A stretch of 64,000 nt of DNA from NCBI GenBank assembly GCA_038210135.1, contig JBBQWZ010000006.1, forward strand, positions 62,001-126,000, in the 5' to 3' direction. Origin of the DNA: JBBQWZ01 sp038210135. Its GTDB lineage: Bacteria; Acidobacteriota; Terriglobia; Bryobacterales; Bryobacteraceae. Shown here piece after piece: positions 15,477-25,720 of this stretch (its first letter is position 1; each line of letters begins with the position of its first letter). The notes under the pieces were generated by a model. It was not told the origin of the DNA, did no database searches, and saw only the letters and a list, made by a program, of their open reading frames with translations. The position numbers and the translations under genes are program-made.

Positions 15477-18400
15477 ATGTTTACAACCACGACGTTGAGA
15501 ACACTGCAGGCGCTTGCGCTCGCACTTATGTTGACCACCGCCGCTTGGGCGCAAAGCGCGGGAGCCATTTCAGGCACGGTCAAAGATCCGCAAGGTAGTC
15601 TCGTTCCCAATGCCTCCGTCGTCGCCAATGACCCGAGTCACGGCGTCACGATGACGGTGACGTCGTCGTCGGAAGGCGAATTCATCTTTCCACTTCTACC
15701 CCCGGGAACCTATACTCTCACCGTCACCCTCAGCGGCTTCAAGAAAGCCGAGAAGAGCAACGTCGTCGTCGATGTCTCTACCAAAGTCAACGTCGGCGAC
15801 GTCGTCCTCGAAGTCGGCAATCTATCGGAGACCGTCAGCGTGCAGGCCGAAGCGGGACAACTGCAGTTGCAGACCGAATCGGGCGAGCGTTCGAGTGTCG
15901 TCACCAATCGCCAACTCCGCAACATCGCGCTGAACGGTCGCAACGTTGTCGATCTGATGCGGACCATCCCCGGCGTCATTGCAGGCGGCGTCACCGCCAA
16001 CGCCGCATCCACCGTCACGAATATCACCGGCGGTTTCTCGATCAACGGAACGCGCAGCTCCCAGCACGAGTACACCGTCGACGGCGTTACCAACCTCAAT
16101 CTCGGCAATAACACCGGCGCTCTCGTCTCCGTCAATCCTGATGCCCTCGAAGAAGTGAAGGTCCTCACATCGAACTACCAGGCCGAATACGGACGCGCAG
16201 GCGGAGGCTTCATTGCGCTGACGACGCGTGGAGGCACTAACGAACTGCACGGTGGCGGACGCTACTTCCGCCGTCACGACAGCATGAACGCGGATCCGTA
16301 CTTCAACAACCTGCGCGGCGGATCGGCCAAAGGCTTCGCGCGGCCGCTTTACCGCTACAATTTTTACGGCTGGGATCTCGGCGGTCCAGTCGTAATTCCG
16401 CACGTTGTCGATGGACGCAACAAGCTATTCTTTTTCGTCAGCCAGGAATACTACCAGCAGCTTGTTCCCCAAGCAGCATCGATCAACATTCTGGTTCCGA
16501 CCGGCGCCGAACGCGCGGGCGACTTCTCGAGATCAGTGGATGGCAGCGGCAAAGCCATCACGATCATCGACCCCACCACCGGCCTGCCGTTCCCCCAAAA
16601 TCAGATTCCAACGAATCGCATCTACCAGCCCGGAAAAACCATCCTCAACTTCCTGCCCGGTTCCAACACGACAGCTGGCGGAAACGTCTATAACTACACT
16701 TCGCAGGTGCCAAGTTCCTACCCGCGCAACGAAACCATTATGCGCGGCGATTGGCAGATCAATTCGAATGCGCGCCTCAGCGTTCGCTGGGTGTACAACC
16801 ACGACGACCAGCAGTTCGCCTATGGAACCACTACCGCTTCCTGGAACTGGCCGCTTACGATTACCGATCGCAAGAACGGACCCGGCAGCATTCCGACCAT
16901 CTCGCTGACCAATAATCTGTCGCCAACGTGGATCAACGAGTTCATTTTCGGCGCCGGACGCGGTGGCGTTACCATCGCGCCCAAGGACGATCGCGCAACC
17001 CGCACCTTCACCGGCATCAACACGCCCCTACTCTATCCCGACGCCAACGCCAGCAATTTGATTCCCGGCCTTGTGTTCAACGGCATCCCGAGTATTGGCA
17101 CCACCGGCGTGGTCACCACCTCGGTCTTTGGAATTTTCGATCAGCGCTTCGCGATCTGGCATGCGATGGACAACATCACGAAAGTTCACCGGAACCATGT
17201 TTTCAAATTCGGCTTTTATTATCAGAGCGCGTCGAACGCGAGCAACTCGCAAACCCACGTCGAAGGCGACATCGATTTCAGCAGCATCGCGACCAATCCG
17301 CTGAACACGGGAAACCCGTTCGCGAACGCGCTGCTCGGCGTCTATTCGAGTTACCGCCAGGACAGCGCGAAGCCGCTGGCTGACTACGTGTATCACGACA
17401 TCTCGGGGTACGTGCAGGACACCTGGAAGCTGAGCTCGCGCCTTACGCTCGACCTCGGAATTCGCTTCTCCTGGTATCAGCCCGTGTACAACCGCGCCGG
17501 GACGGGTGAGGGAGCGTTTTTCGACCCGGCCAGCTACAGCGCCGCCCAGGCTCCGCGGATTTACCGTCCGATCTGCATCGGCGCGGCGACTTGCGCGTCG
17601 GGCGCCGCCACCTATCGCGCCATCGATCCAAATAACAGCGCCGCGCCGACAGTGGCCAACACCCTGCCGTCGTTCTACGTTGGAAAGCTCGTACCCAACT
17701 CCGGCAACTTCACCGATGGCTTGAAACTGATTTCGCAGGGTTACCCCAAGGGCGGACTCGATGCACCGGTGATTCTTCCGCAACCTCGCGTCGGACTCGC
17801 CTGGGATGTGGCCGGCAATCACAAGACGGTCGTCCGCGCCGGTTTCGGCGTCACCTTCGACCGGTATCAGAGCGGAATTACCGGCTTCGGCGCGACCAAT
17901 CCGCCGTTTGTGCTGAGCCCCACGCTTTCAAATGGCTATCTCCAGGACATTACGCCGGGCGGAGGTGGAGCGCTCTCGCCGCTAACCATTAGCGGCGTCA
18001 ATCGCGACTCGACGTTCCCCACGATTTACAGCTACAGCATCGGCGTCCAGCGCAACCTCGGCGTCGGAACGGTTCTCGACGTTTCGTTCGTCGGATCGCA
18101 GTCGCGCCACCTCGCGCGCAAAACCAATCTGAATTCTCCCGCCTACGGCACCACGTTCAAGCCTTCGTCGCAGGATCCGACCAAGTACGCCAATGGCGTC
18201 ATCCCGGCGGCCGAAGCTGGACTGCCCTCGATCTATACGCAGGCCGGAGTCGCATTCAGCGGCGCGACCTCGCTTCCCGTGGATTACCTGCGTCCCTACC
18301 AGGGCTATAGCGACATCACCTATTACAACTTCGACGCCAACTCCACCTACCGGTCGCTGCAGGTCGAATTCCGCCGCCGCTTCTCGAAGGGCCTGACGTT

Positions 18401-19163
18401 CAGCGCGGCCTACACCTTGTCGCGCACGCTGACGACGGTGTCGGACGACGGCACCTTCACCAACTTCCGCGATGCGCATCTCGACTACGGCCTGGCGAAT
18501 TTCGACCGCACGCACTACTTTGTCGGAACCTTCGTTTGGGATCTGCCGCAACCCGGCAAGTGGCTGGCGCGGAACAACGCGATGAAGTACGTCTTCGGCA
18601 ACTGGACGCTCACGGGGAATACGTCGATCGCGAGCGGCAACCCGACGGAGCTCGGCCTTGCAATTTCCGGTCAGGACGCCGGCAACCGGCTGCTTGGAAC
18701 TTACTCCGCCGGCAACCTCAGCGGCCAGTCGCCGCGCTTCCTGATCACCGGGTCGCCGCAGAACGGCGGCACCATTAACGTGGGCGCGTTCTCGGTTCCC
18801 GGCGTCAATAACGCTGGTCCGTATCCACGCTTCTATCTGCGCAATCCGGGCATCGCGAATCAGGATCTGTCGGTATTCAAGAACATTCCGCTGGGCGGCG
18901 ACGGCAAGCGCTATGTGCAGCTGCGCGCGGAAGCGTTCAACGTCTTAAACCACCCGCAGTTCTCCGGCTACAACCTTACGACCAATGTCGTGAACGCAGC
19001 CGGACAGACGGGGAACGCGATCTTCAGCAACTTCACCGGCCTCGCCGTGACAAACAATATTCGTCCGGCGGGCAGCGCCGCCGTCTTAGGAACCTACTTT
19101 GGTGAATACAACGCAGCCCGCGACATGCGCATTATCCAGCTAGCCGTGAAGCTGTACTTCTAG
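15477..19163 (+). CDS. Oar-like TonB-dependent outer-membrane receptor
   Basis: A 1228-residue outer-membrane protein. A signal peptide of about 25 residues ends TTAAWAQS. A carboxypeptidase-regulatory-like domain follows (ISGTVKDPQGSLVPNASVV, about 30-115), then a plug domain (about 125-250, including IALNGRNVVDLMRTIPGVI) and a long beta-barrel closing with an aromatic C-terminus (IQLAVKLYF), as expected for BAM-dependent insertion. Such receptors import polymers or chelates using TonB energy; the ligand is unknown. It is monocistronic: a convergent gene follows, and an inverted repeat begins at its stop codon. Confidence 0.93.
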   Translation: MFTTTTLRTLQALALALMLTTAAWAQSAGAISGTVKDPQGSLVPNASVVANDPSHGVTMTVTSSSEGEFIFPLLPPGTYTLTVTLSGFKKAEKSNVVVDVSTKVNVGDVVLEVGNLSETVSVQAEAGQLQLQTESGERSSVVTNRQLRNIALNGRNVVDLMRTIPGVIAGGVTANAASTVTNITGGFSINGTRSSQHEYTVDGVTNLNLGNNTGALVSVNPDALEEVKVLTSNYQAEYGRAGGGFIALTTRGGTNELHGGGRYFRRHDSMNADPYFNNLRGGSAKGFARPLYRYNFYGWDLGGPVVIPHVVDGRNKLFFFVSQEYYQQLVPQAASINILVPTGAERAGDFSRSVDGSGKAITIIDPTTGLPFPQNQIPTNRIYQPGKTILNFLPGSNTTAGGNVYNYTSQVPSSYPRNETIMRGDWQINSNARLSVRWVYNHDDQQFAYGTTTASWNWPLTITDRKNGPGSIPTISLTNNLSPTWINEFIFGAGRGGVTIAPKDDRATRTFTGINTPLLYPDANASNLIPGLVFNGIPSIGTTGVVTTSVFGIFDQRFAIWHAMDNITKVHRNHVFKFGFYYQSASNASNSQTHVEGDIDFSSIATNPLNTGNPFANALLGVYSSYRQDSAKPLADYVYHDISGYVQDTWKLSSRLTLDLGIRFSWYQPVYNRAGTGEGAFFDPASYSAAQAPRIYRPICIGAATCASGAATYRAIDPNNSAAPTVANTLPSFYVGKLVPNSGNFTDGLKLISQGYPKGGLDAPVILPQPRVGLAWDVAGNHKTVVRAGFGVTFDRYQSGITGFGATNPPFVLSPTLSNGYLQDITPGGGGALSPLTISGVNRDSTFPTIYSYSIGVQRNLGVGTVLDVSFVGSQSRHLARKTNLNSPAYGTTFKPSSQDPTKYANGVIPAAEAGLPSIYTQAGVAFSGATSLPVDYLRPYQGYSDITYYNFDANSTYRSLQVEFRRRFSKGLTFSAAYTLSRTLTTVSDDGTFTNFRDAHLDYGLANFDRTHYFVGTFVWDLPQPGKWLARNNAMKYVFGNWTLTGNTSIASGNPTELGLAISGQDAGNRLLGTYSAGNLSGQSPRFLITGSPQNGGTINVGAFSVPGVNNAGPYPRFYLRNPGIANQDLSVFKNIPLGGDGKRYVQLRAEAFNVLNHPQFSGYNLTTNVVNAAGQTGNAIFSNFTGLAVTNNIRPAGSAAVLGTYFGEYNAARDMRIIQLAVKLYF

Positions 19164-19228
19164 GTGGCATAGGCCTCCGGCCTGTGCATCGCGCCCCGTG
19201 CGTGCACAGGTCGGAGATCTATGCCACC
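19163..19228. repeat. Long inverted repeat (element B, paired copies)
   Basis: The arms 19163-19188 and 19203-19228 are 26 bases each, separated by 14 bases. They are complementary except for one mismatch and two G-T pairs. The left arm starts with the last base of the receptor stop codon. It can form a long hairpin between convergent genes and may act as a bidirectional transcription end or be a REP/BIME-like mobile repeat. There is no T-run immediately after it, so intrinsic termination is not assured. Confidence 0.75.
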
Positions 19229-19237
19229 GACACCCAA

Positions 19238-20002
19238 CTAGCGATGGAAAATCCGGTGCATCAGGCGATCGACTTCGCCGCCGAACTCGCGCCCGATGTT
19301 GAATACGCCGCCGTAGATCAGTTGTTCGTTGCCGGCGCGAATACCCTGCGCCGACCACTTGGAATTCGGCTGCCAGTTCGTCGCAATCATGCCTGCCGCG
19401 TACCCGGAGGCGATACGCGCGATATTGATCGTTGTCTTACCGTTCCGATCCACGGTCAGGAAATTCTGCAGAACCGCGTGACCCAACCGGACCGCGACAT
19501 TGCGCGATTTCGTGGAGTGATAGCGCGTGTCGTGTCCCAATCCCCAAGCGCCGACTGACAAAAAGGAATTACGGATCACGTACGTAGCGTACTGCGACGC
19601 GTAGCGCTTGCTGTAGCCTTCGACACCGCCGCCCCACGAATATTGGCGCCCCTGTAACTGCGTGATCCCTGCGGAAATCGCCGTCCGCACCCACGGGTTC
19701 GGCGTCGTGAAAGTCTGCCGGACATACAGCCGGAAGCGCTGCTGATTCGTCATTGGTACATATTCGCCGGTCGGAATCACCGCTCCGAACAAGGGATGCA
19801 CCGCAATCGGGTCGACTCCAACTTCCGCCGCTGATGCCGTGGGCAGGTTTTCTTTCTGGACCGGATCCTCATTTACGGCCGCCGGACTCGGCGCGGTCAC
19901 TTTTGCGGCGGAATCGGCCACCGGTCCGTCCTGGGCGCACAACAGTCCGGTTCCGACGAGGCACAGCACAGCACATCCGCAAAATTTCACTATTGTATTC
20001 AT
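19238..20002 (-). CDS. Exported hypothetical protein
   Basis: About 254 residues. The preferred start is the ATG at 20002 because it opens a signal peptide (MNTIVKFCGCAVLCLVGTGL, cleavage near LLCAQDG); an upstream start would bury it 49 residues in. A Pro/Ala-rich linker follows, then a domain with many Tyr, Arg and Trp (TNQQRFRLYVRQTFTTPNPW; GGGVEGYSKRYASQYATYVI) and amphipathic stretches. I do not recognise the family; it may be envelope-associated. Convergent with the TonB receptor, from which the long inverted repeat separates it. Confidence 0.75.
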   Translation of the reverse strand: MNTIVKFCGCAVLCLVGTGLLCAQDGPVADSAAKVTAPSPAAVNEDPVQKENLPTASAAEVGVDPIAVHPLFGAVIPTGEYVPMTNQQRFRLYVRQTFTTPNPWVRTAISAGITQLQGRQYSWGGGVEGYSKRYASQYATYVIRNSFLSVGAWGLGHDTRYHSTKSRNVAVRLGHAVLQNFLTVDRNGKTTINIARIASGYAAGMIATNWQPNSKWSAQGIRAGNEQLIYGGVFNIGREFGGEVDRLMHRIFHR

Positions 20003-20167
20003 ATCAAGAGACTTACGGAACGCAACCGCCCCCGGATTACCCTGTGGAAAATCCTGCGCGCTCAACTCATCCAGGAAAAAACTGCGAGATCGGTTACCAG
20101 TTCTGACGCGGAAACCCAAAAAAGAGTTACCGGAACCCCGCTTGCTCATGAGTTAGGTAATTTACGT

Positions 20168-22348
20168 TTACCTAAAACGGCGGACGCTGGCAATCACCAA
20201 ACCCACCAGTAAGCCTGCGATGGTCAAACCGCTGATCGCGCGGCAGGCGGACTGCTCCGGCCAATCGGCAAACGTAAGCCGGATCCGCGCCGGGCCTATA
20301 GTGCCGGGCTCCACGACCACGAAGCCAAGCGCATCCTGGGCGACCGGAACCGCGTGTCCGTTTACAGTCGCCCGCCATCCCGCATGGAAGGGGATCTGCA
20401 CTGAGAAAAGCTGATGCGCCGCGAGCTCCACACGAAATTCGTAGACACGCGGATCCGCTCCGTTCTCCATAAAAACCGCCGCGCGCCCCGCGTCCTGAAT
20501 CGCCGCGTTATATCTGGCTAACGGCTCCACGTCCAAACCGTTGATCGGATATCGGGAAATCAATTCATTCCGCAAAACCAAGTGAGCCGGCACCGCCGAT
20601 CGCTGCGGGACCTCGTAAACAATGTTCCCCCCCTCCCGCGTGATCTCCCGGAGCCTGCCATCGAATTTCGCCGGATGCTTCCAATCCCACTTGTACACAT
20701 CGGTGCTCTGCGGCCCCGGTACCACCACGTAATTTGCTCCGAGCACCTGCAGCCATGCGAGCGACACTGCGAAGGTCCGATCGCCAGCTTCATCGTCTGT
20801 CCCTAAGGTGTATCGCATCATTTGGGTAACCGGCAACGCGATGCTCTGCTCGCAACATCCGGTGACTTGCGGAATGTCGGCGAACGCATTCATCCAGAAC
20901 ATGGTCGAACCGGCGGCGTACACGCGCTGGCCTGGCGCATTCTGCTCGAGCCACTTCGCCGTCCGGTATTCGCTCAGGTAGGTGCCGTCAATCGGCCGGA
21001 TGATCTTGCGGGCAAAAAACCGAAGGCTTTGAATCTCGAAGCCGAGGAACAATACTCCGCCGGCGAGAAGGGCGACGCGCATCCAGCCGAACTCCTTGAG
21101 GCTCTGCACCGGGACAGGTTGGATTCGCTTCCACAATCCGATTCCGCCGATCGCCAACAGAATCGCAATCGGAATCTCCATCGCGATCTGAAAGCGCCGC
21201 GGCTGCGCGAGAATAGTTACGTCGAACCAGTAATTCAGCAGGGTCACTCCGCCCGCGAAAAGCAGGAAGAAGCCGGCGAAGCGTGCGGGTTCGGCAATGT
21301 TGATCTTGCGCGCCAAGATGGCCAGCACCGGCAGCAGAAAAGCGGCGGCCGCGAATCCAGCGTAGTGATTCGCCGTGAACCGGTTTGCCGGTTCGTACCG
21401 GCTTAAGTTCGCGCTGACCGCGCGTATCATCGATGGAGGAAACCACCCAACCGCCATCAATCCGCCGGCAAGGCCAACGGCGCCGATCTGCCACCAGAAC
21501 CGCGGCGTCGCGAACGCCAGCGCATACGCCGCCATCGCCATTCCCAGCGCAATACTCGCCGGAACGTTGGTCAGCAGGATGGCGGCCGTCAGAAACGCCG
21601 CCAGGATCAGCGGCCAATATTCTGACCGCCTCCGCGCCACGTCAAGAAGCAAAATCACCAACGGCAACAGCGTGAGAGCCGCGAGATTTGGCGTGTCTGA
21701 ATATACGAGCGCGACGTGCAGCCGGCGTCCCCAGTACAATCCACCCAAGTCACCCGCGATCGCGGGAACCAAAAGTGCGGACGGCGACAAGAGTGAATAG
21801 ATGAGCGCGGCCACGAAGCCGGTGGGCAGGTTCGAAGTCAGGCGCGCTGTCAGCCAAAACAAACTAACCGGTCCCAGGCAATATACGGCGCCAACGACCC
21901 AATGATATCCGCGCGCTGTCGTAAATCCGGAAGCGCTCGAGAATGCCGCGACGATGGCGTGGAAGATCGGTTGATACACCTGCTCGAACGGGATGCCGCA
22001 GCGCCAGTAGGGATACCAGCCCGGCTGCGGACCATGCGCCTGAATAAACCGGGCGATCGCGATGTAGACTCCATCCAGCGAACCCATATGAATCGTGTAA
22101 TCGATCGAGAATAATCGCCAGCAAATCCAAATATTGAGCGCGAGCAGGACAGCGGAAAAGAAAAGTCCGGAAAGGACGCGCGGCCTTGCATTGCGTGGCC
22201 GGCGCGAAACGGCGAGGTCGGTGGCCGAATGCTTGACCCGCGACGGGTCAAGCGCCAACGCCGATTCCGACAGGGGAGAACCAACTTCCCGTCGCGTGGT
22301 GCGAATCAATTCCAGAATGCCTCCGGTGACTGACGCGACGCGCGTCAA
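20168..22348 (-). CDS. Large polytopic membrane protein (GT-C / YfhO-like)
   Basis: A 726-residue protein with about 12 membrane segments from residue 58 to about 430. A soluble C-terminal region of roughly 250 residues follows, ending in a single membrane helix (AISGLTIAGLLVGLVIASV). The C-terminal pattern FHAGWRATVNGHAVPV resembles the YfhO-type domain found in bacterial integral membrane glycosyltransferase-like proteins. The first loop contains acidic residues (IDYTIHMGSLDGVY), as in GT-C enzymes. It probably acts in cell-envelope glycan or lipid modification; the substrate is unknown. The N-terminal 50 hydrophilic residues may be overlong. Confidence 0.8.
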   Translation of the reverse strand: MTRVASVTGGILELIRTTRREVGSPLSESALALDPSRVKHSATDLAVSRRPRNARPRVLSGLFFSAVLLALNIWICWRLFSIDYTIHMGSLDGVYIAIARFIQAHGPQPGWYPYWRCGIPFEQVYQPIFHAIVAAFSSASGFTTARGYHWVVGAVYCLGPVSLFWLTARLTSNLPTGFVAALIYSLLSPSALLVPAIAGDLGGLYWGRRLHVALVYSDTPNLAALTLLPLVILLLDVARRRSEYWPLILAAFLTAAILLTNVPASIALGMAMAAYALAFATPRFWWQIGAVGLAGGLMAVGWFPPSMIRAVSANLSRYEPANRFTANHYAGFAAAAFLLPVLAILARKINIAEPARFAGFFLLFAGGVTLLNYWFDVTILAQPRRFQIAMEIPIAILLAIGGIGLWKRIQPVPVQSLKEFGWMRVALLAGGVLFLGFEIQSLRFFARKIIRPIDGTYLSEYRTAKWLEQNAPGQRVYAAGSTMFWMNAFADIPQVTGCCEQSIALPVTQMMRYTLGTDDEAGDRTFAVSLAWLQVLGANYVVVPGPQSTDVYKWDWKHPAKFDGRLREITREGGNIVYEVPQRSAVPAHLVLRNELISRYPINGLDVEPLARYNAAIQDAGRAAVFMENGADPRVYEFRVELAAHQLFSVQIPFHAGWRATVNGHAVPVAQDALGFVVVEPGTIGPARIRLTFADWPEQSACRAISGLTIAGLLVGLVIASVRRFR

Positions 22349-22424
22349 GCAATTGACCTGGATCAGGCTCCAATTGTTTTGGAAATTCGCGCTCTTAGGG
22401 TAATTGAGCTCAGCCTTATCCGAA

Positions 22425-24524
22425 TTATCGGCGTTTCCAGGTAGCGAACGAACCGCCCTCTTCCGCCAACTTCTTCAGCAGCGGAGCCGGCTTCCACCAG
22501 TAGCCGTCGTGCTTCTCGAATTCGCAAATTCGTGCGTACACCTTCTTAAGCCCCACCAGATCCGCATAAAACATCGGACCGCCACGGTGCGCCGGAAAGC
22601 CATACCCGTTGAGATAAATAATGTCGATATCGACCGGGCGCAGCGCGAAACCCTCTTCCAGAATCTTTGCGCCCTCATTCACCAGCGCATAAATCAACCG
22701 GTCCAGGATCTCCTGGTCATCGATCGCGTGCTGCGGAATCTGATTCTCCTCCGCCACCCGCTTCACGACTTCGGCGACCACCGGATCCGGCATCGACTTC
22801 CGATTCTCGTCGTACTGATACCAACCCGCCTTGGTCTTCTGCCCGTAGCGCCCCATTTCGCAGAGCGCGTCTTCGGCCTTGGTGTAACGCACGCCAGGGA
22901 CCTCGGTGTGCCGGAATTCCTGGCGGATCCGCCAACCGACATCGAGGCCAGCCAGATCGCCCGTCGCGAGCGGACCCATCGCCATTCCGAACTTGTACAT
23001 CACTTTGTCGATGGCTTCGGGCGCCGCGCCCTCTTCCGCCATAAACTGCGCTTCGCGGCGATAGGTGTGGAACATCCGGTTCCCTACAAAGCCGCGGCAA
23101 TTCCCGACCAGCACGCCGATCTTGCCGATCTTCTTCGCCAACAGCATGCAGGTCTGGATCACTTCTTTCGAAGTGGCGGCGCCGCGAACCAGTTCGAGCA
23201 GGCGCATCACGTTTGCCGGACTGAAGAAGTGGGTGCCGATGACCATCTCCGGCCGCGTCGTCGCCGAGGCGATCTCGTCGATGCTCAACGTCGAGGTGTT
23301 CGACGCCAGAATCGCGTCCTTGCGGCAAATCTTGTCGAGCTGCGCGAAGATCTCTTTCTTCAGCGCCATCCCCTCGAACACAGCCTCGATCACCATGTCC
23401 ACGCTCTCGAATCCGTCCCAGCCCAGTTGCGGGTGGACCCGGCTGAGTCGTTCGTCCATGGCCGCCTGCGTGAAGCGGCCTTTAGCCACCGACGTCGCGT
23501 AATTCTTCTGGATCGTGGCCATGCCGCGATCGAGCGCGGCCTGCTCCGTCTCCTTGAGCAAAACGCTAATCCCGGCATTCGCGAAGACCATTGCGATGCC
23601 ACCGCCCATTGTTCCCGCGCCGATCACGGCGATCGATCTCACCGGCAGCACAGGCGTTTCGGCCGGAACAGCCGGAATTTTCGCCACCTCGCGCTCGCCG
23701 AAGAAGACGTGGATCAACGCCTTCGATTGATCGCTAGCCAAGGTCTCCTGAAACAACCGGTTTTCGGTCGCGATTCCTTCTAACCACGGCTGGGTAACCG
23801 CCGCCTCCACCGCTTCGATCGCCTTCAACGGCGCAATGAATCCGCGCTGTTTTTTCGCCGCGGTTTCGCGGGCAGCGGCGAACACCGACAGGTCCGCCGT
23901 CAGCTTCCCGTTTCGCTCGCGCGTCCTTGGCGCAGGCTGATCCGCCACTTCGCGCGCAAACGCCACTGCCCCCGCGAGCAGATCTCCGTCGATAATCTTG
24001 TCGATAATCCCGCAAGCCAGCGCCTCCGGCGCCTTCACCGGATCGCCGCCCGCGCACATCTCAAGCGCCTTTTGCACGCCCCCTAGGCGAGGCAGCCGCT
24101 GCGTTCCGTGCGCGCCCGGAATCAGGCCGAGCTTCACTTCCGGCTGACCCACCTGCGCCGATGCAACCGCCACGCGATAATGCGCGGCCATCGCCGTCTC
24201 GAGTCCGCCGCCGAATGCCGTGCCGTGGATTGCGCACACGATTGGCTTGCGCGAATCTTCGATCTCGATCAGATAATGCGGAAGCCCGAATTCCCCTCCA
24301 CCGCTTTCGCGCAACTTGCCAAACTCGCGAATGTCCGCACCCGCGATGAAGGTGCGCCCGCCGCCAATCAACACCGCGGCCTTTACTTGGTCATCCTTCG
24401 CGATCGCGCGCACCGCTTCCGCGATTCCTTCCGGAACTCCCGGGCTCAAGGCGTTGACTGGGGGATTATTGACGGTAATGATCGCGACGTCGCCGTCACG
24501 CGTGAGAGACACAAGATTGTTCAT
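22425..24524 (-). CDS. fadJ: Bifunctional enoyl-CoA hydratase / 3-hydroxyacyl-CoA dehydrogenase
   Basis: Catalyses two steps of fatty-acid beta-oxidation. The N-terminal crotonase domain (residues 1 to about 190) contains GGGRTFIAGADIREF and GTAFGGGLETAMAAH. After a linker comes the NAD-binding domain (IAVIGAGTMGGGIAMVFANA, from about 293), the catalytic His in GTHFFSPANVM, and the C-terminal 3HCDH domains. The 699 residues match the FadJ/FadB alpha-subunit length. No thiolase beta-subunit adjoins it; the thiolase at 8824 is of another type. It starts 9 bp after the DinB-family gene on the same strand. Confidence 0.92.
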   Translation of the reverse strand: MNNLVSLTRDGDVAIITVNNPPVNALSPGVPEGIAEAVRAIAKDDQVKAAVLIGGGRTFIAGADIREFGKLRESGGGEFGLPHYLIEIEDSRKPIVCAIHGTAFGGGLETAMAAHYRVAVASAQVGQPEVKLGLIPGAHGTQRLPRLGGVQKALEMCAGGDPVKAPEALACGIIDKIIDGDLLAGAVAFAREVADQPAPRTRERNGKLTADLSVFAAARETAAKKQRGFIAPLKAIEAVEAAVTQPWLEGIATENRLFQETLASDQSKALIHVFFGEREVAKIPAVPAETPVLPVRSIAVIGAGTMGGGIAMVFANAGISVLLKETEQAALDRGMATIQKNYATSVAKGRFTQAAMDERLSRVHPQLGWDGFESVDMVIEAVFEGMALKKEIFAQLDKICRKDAILASNTSTLSIDEIASATTRPEMVIGTHFFSPANVMRLLELVRGAATSKEVIQTCMLLAKKIGKIGVLVGNCRGFVGNRMFHTYRREAQFMAEEGAAPEAIDKVMYKFGMAMGPLATGDLAGLDVGWRIRQEFRHTEVPGVRYTKAEDALCEMGRYGQKTKAGWYQYDENRKSMPDPVVAEVVKRVAEENQIPQHAIDDQEILDRLIYALVNEGAKILEEGFALRPVDIDIIYLNGYGFPAHRGGPMFYADLVGLKKVYARICEFEKHDGYWWKPAPLLKKLAEEGGSFATWKRR

Positions 24525-24533
24525 TGGAAATTG

Positions 24534-25088
24534 TCAGGCCTTCGGGTAGCCGGCGTGCGCCTTCACTTCGTCGATCTGGAGCGTGTGCCGTTCCGCATGC
24601 AGCGCCATCATCAGGATCCATTGGGCGCCATCGAGATCCTTGAAGATCATGTGCGCGGCGAAATGATGATGCAGCGGCTTCTGCGTCGTCTGGACGTAGT
24701 CCACAATTTTTCGCCTTGCGGCCATGAAAGCGTCCGCCAACGCTTCCGGAGTGTCTGCGTGTCCCGTCGGGACCGCCGCCATTGGCATTTTGACTTTCGT
24801 GGACCGGTCCACCACGGCGCGCGCCAATTTCGCTTCTTTGCCTACCACCGACGCACACTTGTCGGGCTCGGCGGGCTTGGCGAGAATCTTTTCCGTTACC
24901 AGTCCGAAAGTCAGGTTTTCGACAAACAAGACGTGATCGGCGCATTCGCTGATCGACCATTCCTCTGCGCAGGGCTTGAAGGTCCACTGCGCCGGACTCA
25001 GGCCCGCAATCGATTGCAGGAACATGTCTCGCGATCGGCCCAAACGGGCCGAAAGGCTGTTTCTCTCGTCGTTTGTGAGCGTCGCCAT
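24534..25088 (-). CDS. DinB-superfamily protein
   Basis: A 184-residue four-helix-bundle protein of the DinB/YfiT type. Metal-binding His residues are visible in the usual places (ISECADHVLF; LMMALHAERHTLQI). Members are thiol-dependent transferases or of unknown function. Its gene lies 9 bp upstream of fadJ on the same strand, probably in one transcript, although no functional link is obvious. Confidence 0.88.
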   Translation of the reverse strand: MATLTNDERNSLSARLGRSRDMFLQSIAGLSPAQWTFKPCAEEWSISECADHVLFVENLTFGLVTEKILAKPAEPDKCASVVGKEAKLARAVVDRSTKVKMPMAAVPTGHADTPEALADAFMAARRKIVDYVQTTQKPLHHHFAAHMIFKDLDGAQWILMMALHAERHTLQIDEVKAHAGYPKA

Positions 25089-25306
25089 GGTCCCCTATAT
25101 TCTCATAGCCGCTCGAGAGCTACCGCCGTTGTGTAGCTCGAACCGGCCAAAGCCGAGACGCACACGCGACAAATCCGAGCCGCGCCGGTAGTACTCCGAA
25201 AAGGAGCACGCCGGAAGCGGACGCTCAAACCCTGGAAGCGAAACGGATTAACCCGAACTTTCCGCCACGGAGAGCGTATATTCAGAGCGAGTAGCGAGGA
25301 ACCTCC

Positions 25307-25720
25307 ATGGAACAGCACGTGAAAGCAGTCGCGATCCTGAATATCTGCCTCGGCGCGGTCGGAGTCCTCGGGGCCGTCGTAGTCTTCGCGATCTTCGGCG
25401 GAATTGCTGGAGTTTTCAGCTACGCCAACCTCGATCCCGACGCTCAGTTTGTCGCGCCGCTGATCGGAATCATTGGGGGAGCGGTCAGCTTCTTCGTCGC
25501 CCTTGTCTCGATCCCAGGCATCGTCGCCGGAATCGGGCTGCTTTATTACCAGAACTGGGCCCGCATCCTGATGATTGTTCTCTCCGCCCTCAACCTGTTC
25601 CACATTCCCTTTGGAACGGCGCTCGGCATCTACGGGCTCTGGACCCTGCTTTCGAAGGAGACGGAGGCTCTTTTTGAGCGCCGCCAGATTCCATACACCC
25701 CAATCCGCCGGTCGGCGTGA
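25307..25720 (+). CDS. Small integral membrane protein
   Basis: A 137-residue protein with four predicted hydrophobic segments (about 8-33, 49-68, 70-85 and 88-115) and a short basic C-terminal tail (RRQIPYTPIRRSA). The composition resembles DUF4064-like small membrane proteins; no catalytic motif is visible. The ATG at 25307 is preceded by GAGGAACC. Stands alone, divergent from the DinB gene. Confidence 0.75.
   Translation: MEQHVKAVAILNICLGAVGVLGAVVVFAIFGGIAGVFSYANLDPDAQFVAPLIGIIGGAVSFFVALVSIPGIVAGIGLLYYQNWARILMIVLSALNLFHIPFGTALGIYGLWTLLSKETEALFERRQIPYTPIRRSA

Noticed and set aside
22404..23783. 459-codon plus-strand frame opposite fadJ
   Set aside because: Arg/His-rich shadow of the conserved FadJ coding sequence. 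No ribosome site and no family match. The frame at 24108-25136 is of the same kind.
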